This document shows, piece by piece, positions 59,208 to 64,000 of a stretch of 64,000 bases of DNA. Positions within the stretch are counted from its first letter, which is position 1; each line of letters opens with the position of its first letter. The notes below the pieces were generated by a model. That model was given only the letters and a program-made list of their open reading frames with translations. It did no database searches and was not told the origin of the DNA. The stretch spans positions 1-64,000 of the forward strand of contig NZ_AUCH01000013.1 in assembly GCF_000429665.1 (NCBI RefSeq). The letters are read 5' to 3'. A program made the translations under genes and the position numbers. This DNA is from Azovibrio restrictus DSM 23866. Its GTDB lineage: Bacteria > Pseudomonadota > Gammaproteobacteria > Burkholderiales > Rhodocyclaceae.

Positions 59208-61075
59208 TGCTTGTCTCCGTGTTCAGCGCCGAAATGGGCCAGTTCGTCATCCCGCCCGGTCATCTGCCGGGCCTGGGACAGGGCCTGGTCCAGATCGAAG
59301 GCCGGGGTGAATTGCTGATGCAGCAGCCGGCTGTCGTAGGCCGGCCGGAACTTCTCTATGGTGTCCAGCACCGGGTTGCAGGCCGAGTGGCCCAGACCGC
59401 AGTGGCTCATGGCCTGGAGGATGTGGTTCAGCTTCTCGATCTCCTCGAAATCGTAGGGCGAGCCCTGGCCGTTGTGGAGCTTGTCCATCAGGTTCCGGAG
59501 CAGCGAGGTGCCGACCCGGCAGGGGGTACAGAAACCACAGCTCTCATGGGCGAAGAAATGCACGAAGTTGCGCGCCACCTGGAACATGTCCCGGGTCTTG
59601 TCGAACACCATGAAGGCCCCGGCCGTGGGGATGTCCTCGAAACAGATCTTGCGGTCGAACTCGTGGGCGGCAATGGTGAAGCCCGAGGGCCCGCTCACCT
59701 GCACCGCCTGGGTATCCTTGGCGCCGCAGGCCTCCAGCACCTCGGCGACGCTGACCCCGAAGGGAAATTCGTAGAGGCCGGGCCGTTCGCAGTCGCCGGA
59801 AACGGAAAGGATCTTGCTGCCCGCCGAGTGGGAGGTGCCGATGTTCTTGTACCACTCGCCCCCGTTCAGGGCGATCAGGGCGGCCGCGGCAAAGGTCTCC
59901 ACGTTGTTGACGATGGTGGGCTGGTCCAGGTAGCCATGGGTGACCGGGAAAGGCGGCCGGTTGCGGGGGGTGCCCCGCTTGCCTTCCAGGGATTCGATCA
60001 GGGCCGACTCCTCGCCGCAGACGTAGGCGCCGAAACCCACATGGATCTTGATGTCGAAATCAGCCCCGGGAATGCCGATGATGCTGTGCCCCAGGAGGTT
60101 GTCGCGCCGGCGCCGGGCCAGCACTCCTTCCAGATGCTCCAGCAGGTAGCGGTACTCGCCGCGCAGGTAGAGGAAACCCCGGCGGGCGCCCACGGCGTAG
60201 GCCGCCAGGGTCATGCCCTCGAACACCATGTCGGCATGGGAGGTGAGCAGCACCCGGTCCTTGAAGGTGCCGGGCTCCCCTTCGTCGGCATTGCAGACCA
60301 CGATGCGGTCCTGGCCGTCGGCCAGGGGGGCGTTGCGGCAGGCTTCCCACTTCAGCCCCGTGGTGAACCCGGCGCCGCCCCGGCCGCGCAGGTTGGCGTG
60401 CTTGATCTCGTCGAGCATGGTGGCCGGTCCCACCAGCCCCCGGGGCAGGCCTTCCCGCCAGGAGCGGGTGTTGGAAGCCTGAATCCCGTCGGTTTCCACC
60501 CGGGCATGCAGGGCCCGCAGGCCGGAACCCGGCTCGAAATCGCTGCCCAGGAGGATGTCGCGCCTATGCACGTTGTCCTCCACCTGGAACCACTCCCCGG
60601 GCCATTCCGCCAGAGGCACCTGGGCCCGCACCCGCTCGGCGATGGCGTCGATGCGCGCCTCATCCACCCGGGTGATGGCCCGGCCATTGACCAGCAGGGC
60701 CGGACCCTGGTCGCACATGCCGGTGCAGGAAGTGGTGGTGACGCTCACCAGCCCATCTTCGGAGAGCTTGCCCGGCTCCACCCAGAGCAGGTTGCAGAGC
60801 CGTTCCATCAGGGCCTGGCTGCCGCCCATCCGGTCGATGATGTTGTCGGAGAACAGGATCCGGTAGCGCCCCACCGGCTGCAGGTGCAGGAAGGAATAGA
60901 AACTGGCCGCCCCCTCGATCTTGGCCCGGGGCACGGCCAGGGCCGTCTCCAGGGCGGCCACCGTGGCCGGGGTGATCCAGCCCTCCTCTTCCTGAACCTC
61001 GCGCAGAATCTGCAGCAGATTATGGGGACTGCCATCGTACTTGCACAGTATGCTCTCCAGCGAACCTGAACTCAT
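59204..61075 (-). CDS. hoxF: Diaphorase subunit HoxF (NuoE-NuoF fusion)
   Basis: 623 aa from ATG 61075, chosen for the strong GAAGGAGACACG upstream. The N-terminal NuoE-like part (about 1-150) has CTGMCDQGPALLVNG; the NuoF-like part has GRGGAGFTTGLKW for NADH and FMN binding and ESCGFCTPCRVGTSLL for a [4Fe-4S] cluster. It couples NAD+/NADH to the hydrogenase. First gene of the operon. Confidence 0.95.
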   Translation of the reverse strand: MSSGSLESILCKYDGSPHNLLQILREVQEEEGWITPATVAALETALAVPRAKIEGAASFYSFLHLQPVGRYRILFSDNIIDRMGGSQALMERLCNLLWVEPGKLSEDGLVSVTTTSCTGMCDQGPALLVNGRAITRVDEARIDAIAERVRAQVPLAEWPGEWFQVEDNVHRRDILLGSDFEPGSGLRALHARVETDGIQASNTRSWREGLPRGLVGPATMLDEIKHANLRGRGGAGFTTGLKWEACRNAPLADGQDRIVVCNADEGEPGTFKDRVLLTSHADMVFEGMTLAAYAVGARRGFLYLRGEYRYLLEHLEGVLARRRRDNLLGHSIIGIPGADFDIKIHVGFGAYVCGEESALIESLEGKRGTPRNRPPFPVTHGYLDQPTIVNNVETFAAAALIALNGGEWYKNIGTSHSAGSKILSVSGDCERPGLYEFPFGVSVAEVLEACGAKDTQAVQVSGPSGFTIAAHEFDRKICFEDIPTAGAFMVFDKTRDMFQVARNFVHFFAHESCGFCTPCRVGTSLLRNLMDKLHNGQGSPYDFEEIEKLNHILQAMSHCGLGHSACNPVLDTIEKFRPAYDSRLLHQQFTPAFDLDQALSQARQMTGRDDELAHFGAEHGDKQ

Positions 61076-61109
61076 CGTGTCTCCTTCCCTCAAGCCGGGT
61101 TGATGAGGC

Positions 61110-61151
61110 AAGCATAGCCATGTTCCATGCCATTTTCCTGACCTGGATCAA
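61110..61151 (-). promoter_or_regulatory. Candidate FNR-type box and promoter of hoxFUYH
   Basis: TTGATCCAGGTCAG on the minus strand (plus 61138-61151) matches the FNR box at 8 of 10 positions and is followed 21 bases later by TATGCT, a possible -10. The layout copies that of nnrS and would suit induction at low oxygen. Confidence 0.45.
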
Positions 61152-61308
61152 ACCCTTCCGGGTCATAATTCATTCATATGCATACGCAAAAAGTCCTATA
61201 AGCTAGCAAGCAAGCGGGAGCAGCACCCGTAGCAGAGAACATTTTGCTGCAGCGCAAAAAAATCTATACTGTCACTCAATTCATTCAAAACAAGGGAGTC
61301 ACTCCATC

Positions 61309-62073
61309 ATGTTCAATCTGCACGGTAAAAAAGGCCTGGTCGTCGGCGTCGCCAACAATCACAGCATCGCCTACGGCTGCGCCAAGGCCTTCGACCTCTG
61401 TGGCGCCGATCTGGCCATCACCTACATGAACGCCAAGTCCGAAACCTACGTGCGTCCCCTGGCAGAAATCCTCGGTGCCGACATCATCGCCCCCCTGGAT
61501 GTGGAACAGCCCGAGCAGCTCGAAGCCCTGTTCAAGCTGATCGAGGAAAAATGGGGCAAGCTGGACTTCCTGGTGCACTCCATTGCCTTCGCCCCCAAGG
61601 ATGACCTGCACGGCCGGGTCACCGACTCCAGCCGCGAAGGCTTCATGCGCGCCATGGACATCTCCTGCCACTCCTTCGTGCGCATGGCTAAGCTGGCCGA
61701 ACCCCTGATGAAGGACGGCGGCTGCCTGCTGACCATGAGCTACATGGGCGCCGACGAAGTGATCGAGAACTACGGCATAATGGGCCCGGTCAAGGCGGCG
61801 CTCCAGTCCGTATCCCGCTACCTGGCCGCGGAACTGGGCCCCAAGGGCATCCGGGTGCATGCCATTTCCCCGGGCCCCCTGCAGACCCGGGCCGCTTCCG
61901 GCATCAAGGAATTCGACAAGCTGATGGAAAACGCCATCGAGCGTGCTCCCCTGCACACCCTGGTCTCCATCGAGGACATCGGCGCCCTGTCCGCCTACCT
62001 GGTCAGTGACGTGGCCAAGAGCCTCACCGGCGGCACCATCCACATCGACGGTGGCTACCACATCGTCGGTTAA
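61309..62073 (+). CDS. fabI: Enoyl-[acyl-carrier-protein] reductase, FabI type
   Basis: 254 aa SDR protein. VGVANNHSIAYGCAKA is the NADH loop; active-site residues follow the FabI pattern with Tyr in NYGIMGPVKAAL and the upstream SYMGADEV; the C-terminal TGGTIHIDGGYHIVG fits. It reduces trans-2-enoyl-ACP in fatty-acid elongation. It lies 24 bases before maoC/pta and ackA, an arrangement seen in betaproteobacteria; it may be a second, specialised copy. Divergent from hoxF. Confidence 0.9.
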   Translation: MFNLHGKKGLVVGVANNHSIAYGCAKAFDLCGADLAITYMNAKSETYVRPLAEILGADIIAPLDVEQPEQLEALFKLIEEKWGKLDFLVHSIAFAPKDDLHGRVTDSSREGFMRAMDISCHSFVRMAKLAEPLMKDGGCLLTMSYMGADEVIENYGIMGPVKAALQSVSRYLAAELGPKGIRVHAISPGPLQTRAASGIKEFDKLMENAIERAPLHTLVSIEDIGALSAYLVSDVAKSLTGGTIHIDGGYHIVG

Positions 62074-62097
62074 TCCAGACTTTCAGGGAGAGTTTCC

Positions 62098-63513
62098 ATG
62101 CATATAGCCCAACAAGAACGCATGATCGTCAATCGCACCTTTGACGAGATCCAGGTTGGCGACAGTTCCTCGCTGACCCGCACCCTCCAGGCCGAGGACA
62201 TCAAGCTGTTCGCCATCATGAGCGGCGACGTGAACCCGGCCGTGGTGGACCCGGAATTCGCCCACAGCGGCATCTTCCGGGAAGTGGTGGCCCACGGCAT
62301 GTGGAGCGGCTCCCTGATTTCCACGGTGCTGGGCACCCAGTTCCCCGGCCCCGGCACCATCCTGATCGACCAGTCCCTGCACTTCGCCCGCCCGGTGCGG
62401 GTGGGCGACACCATCACCATCACGGTGACAGCCAAGCAGAAGTTCGACCACAACAAGCACCTGATCCTGGACTGCACCTGCGTGAACCAGGACAACCTGC
62501 CGGTGGTGCATGGCACCGCCGAGGTGCTGGCCCCCACCGAAAAGGTGGAACGCCGGGCCATGCACATGCCCGACGTGACCCTGGACACCAAGGAAGAACG
62601 CTACAAGCGCCTGATCGGCCGGGCCAAGGGCCTGGAGCCGATTCCCGTGGCCGTGGCCCACCCCTGCGACAAGGAATCCCTGAAGGGCCCCGTGATGGCG
62701 GCCCAGGAAGGGCTGATCGAGCCCATCCTGGTGGGTCCCGAGTCCAAGATCCGCTCCGTGGCCGAGGAGTTCGGCATCGACTTGCACGGCATCCGCATCG
62801 TCGATACCAAGCACAGCCACGAATCCGCCGCCCTGGCCGTGACCCTGGTGCGCACCGGCGACGCGGAAGCCCTGATGAAGGGCAGCCTGCACACGGACGA
62901 ACTGATGGGCGAAGTGGTGTCCCGCGCCAACGGCCTGCGCACAGCCCGGCGCATCAGCCACGTGTTCCTGATGGACGTGCCCACCTACCACCGGCCCCTG
63001 CTGATCACCGACGCGGCGATCAACATCGCGCCGACCCTGGAAGAGAAGGTGGACATCATCCAGAACGCCATCGACCTGGCCCACGTGATGGGTATTCCCG
63101 AACCCAAGGTGGCCATTCTCTCCGCCGTGGAAACCGTCAATCCCAAGATCGAATCCACCCTCCATGCCGCCGCCCTGTGCAAGATGGCGGACCGGGGTCA
63201 GATCAAGGGTGGCGTCCTGGACGGCCCCCTGGCCTTCGACAACGCCGTCTCCATCGAGGCCGCCATCACCAAGGGCATCCGCTCCTCGGTGGCCGGCCAT
63301 GCGGAAATCCTGGTGGTGCCCGACCTGGAGTCCGGCAACATGGTGGCCAAGCAGCTCGAATACCTGGCCAACGCCCTGACCGCCGGGGTGGTGCTGGGTG
63401 CCAAGGTGCCCATCATCCTCACCTCCCGGGCCGATACTGCCGAAACCCGCACCGCCTCCTGCGCCGTGGCCGCCCTGATCGCCCACGCCAACCGCAAGAA
63501 AGGCGGGGCCTGA
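62098..63513 (+). CDS. MaoC-like hydratase fused to phosphate acetyltransferase
   Basis: 471 aa. Start ATG 62098 has AGGGAG upstream. Residues about 1-150 are a MaoC/hot-dog (R)-enoyl-CoA hydratase-like domain (FAIMSGDVNPAVVDPEFA, VVAHGMWSGSLIS); residues 165-471 are a phosphotransacetylase (AHPCDKESLKGPVMAAQEG to KVPIILTSRADTAETR). In active hydratases the motif is D-x-N-P-x-H; here His is replaced by Val, so hydratase activity is doubtful. The Pta part interconverts acetyl-CoA and acetyl phosphate, upstream of ackA. Confidence 0.93.
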   Translation: MHIAQQERMIVNRTFDEIQVGDSSSLTRTLQAEDIKLFAIMSGDVNPAVVDPEFAHSGIFREVVAHGMWSGSLISTVLGTQFPGPGTILIDQSLHFARPVRVGDTITITVTAKQKFDHNKHLILDCTCVNQDNLPVVHGTAEVLAPTEKVERRAMHMPDVTLDTKEERYKRLIGRAKGLEPIPVAVAHPCDKESLKGPVMAAQEGLIEPILVGPESKIRSVAEEFGIDLHGIRIVDTKHSHESAALAVTLVRTGDAEALMKGSLHTDELMGEVVSRANGLRTARRISHVFLMDVPTYHRPLLITDAAINIAPTLEEKVDIIQNAIDLAHVMGIPEPKVAILSAVETVNPKIESTLHAAALCKMADRGQIKGGVLDGPLAFDNAVSIEAAITKGIRSSVAGHAEILVVPDLESGNMVAKQLEYLANALTAGVVLGAKVPIILTSRADTAETRTASCAVAALIAHANRKKGGA

Positions 63514-63516
63514 ACC

Positions 63517-64000
63517 ATGAACAACCAGGCCATCCTGACCATCAACGCGGGCTCGTCCTCGATCAAGTTCGCCATCTTCTCCCTCACTCACCCCCTCTCG
63601 GACACGGCCCTGGTGTCGGGCCAGATCGACGGCATCGGCACCGCCGAAGCCAAGCTGGTGGCCAAGGACCATGCCCAGATCAAGGTGGCCGATGACCGCC
63701 TGCCCCTGGATAACCCCAACCACCAGCAGGCCTTCGACTACCTGTTCAAGTGGTATGCGGACCACAGCGCCGGCCGGGAAATCATCGCCGTGGGCCACCG
63801 GGTGGTGCACGGCGGGCAACGCTACGCCAAGCCCATCCGCCTGGACCAGGGCACCCAGGAACAGCTGGCGGCCCTGACCCCCCTGGCCCCCCTGCACCAG
63901 CCCCACAACCTGGCCGGCGTGCACGCCATCCAGACCCTGATGCCGGAAGTGCCCCAGGTGGCCTGCTTCGACACCGCCTTCCACCGGCACCAGCCGGACG
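63517..64000 (+). CDS. ackA: Acetate kinase, 3' end beyond window
   Basis: ATG 63517, three bases after the maoC/pta stop. The first 161 codons are visible: AILTINAGSSSIKFAIFS is the phosphate-binding N-terminus and VGHRVVHGG, APLHQPHNLAGV and VACFDTAFH are family motifs. It makes ATP and acetate from acetyl phosphate with the Pta activity next door. The open frame runs off the window at 64000. Confidence 0.95.
   Translation, partial: MNNQAILTINAGSSSIKFAIFSLTHPLSDTALVSGQIDGIGTAEAKLVAKDHAQIKVADDRLPLDNPNHQQAFDYLFKWYADHSAGREIIAVGHRVVHGGQRYAKPIRLDQGTQEQLAALTPLAPLHQPHNLAGVHAIQTLMPEVPQVACFDTAFHRHQPD

Overview
The window looks like chromosome from a high-GC betaproteobacterium, most likely Rhodocyclales (Azospira/Dechlorosoma/Dechloromonas-like). 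That is an inference from gene content: a complete isc operon, class I PHA synthase and phasin, a Hox-type NAD-linked [NiFe] hydrogenase, NnrS, MaoC-Pta/AckA, and a dense, GC-rich core with tRNAs carrying encoded CCA.

Region 1 (1-4560) has lower GC and is an integron-type gene-cassette array. It holds short unrelated plus-strand ORFs, mostly orphan, separated by attC-like recombination sites (R' cores GTTGAGC, GTTGGGC, GTTAGGC directly before the next gene). No integrase is in view; it would lie to the left. One attC core is interrupted by what looks like the 3' end of a minus-strand group IIC-attC intron. The last ORF is an Imm10-family immunity protein.

Region 2 (4565-21324, minus) is a compact nonribosomal peptide cluster. 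A 4185-aa NRPS (A-T-C-A-T-C-A-T-C-A-T-R) is followed, with overlapping or nearly touching ends, by a TauD/SyrP-like Fe(II)/2-oxoglutarate oxygenase and two cyclic-peptide-type ABC exporter halves. The loading A domain lacks the Asp that binds an alpha-amine, the chain is released by an NAD(P)H reductase domain, and one exporter half has a degenerate ATPase site. I do not recognise the product.

Region 3 (21797-25971) holds tRNA-Val(CAC), gltX, a tandemly duplicated Ala-Glu-Asp tRNA cluster behind a near-consensus promoter, and mltD.

Region 4 (25942-49905) is mostly core genome: Yej-type peptide ABC transporter, serB, phasin, the isc cluster (iscR, extra cysteine desulfurase, iscS-U-A-hscB-hscA-fdx-iscX) with cysE upstream, trmJ, suhB, a DnaQ/GIY-YIG nuclease, sirB2-nnrS, an operon of nitronate monooxygenase + soluble MCP-like protein + di-iron oxygen-binding protein, phaC and a universal stress protein. 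Two IscR type-1-like boxes (cysE and iscR promoters) and a perfect FNR/DNR box (nnrS) are visible.

Region 5 (49941-64000) carries the YhiI-RbbA-YhhJ exporter, the hoxFUYH operon with an OmpA-like gene between hoxH and the maturation protease gene, and fabI - maoC/pta - ackA, the last cut by the window edge.

As a whole the strain appears fitted for micro-oxic, denitrifying or fermentative life with PHB storage, plus an uncharacterised peptide pathway beside a cassette array.
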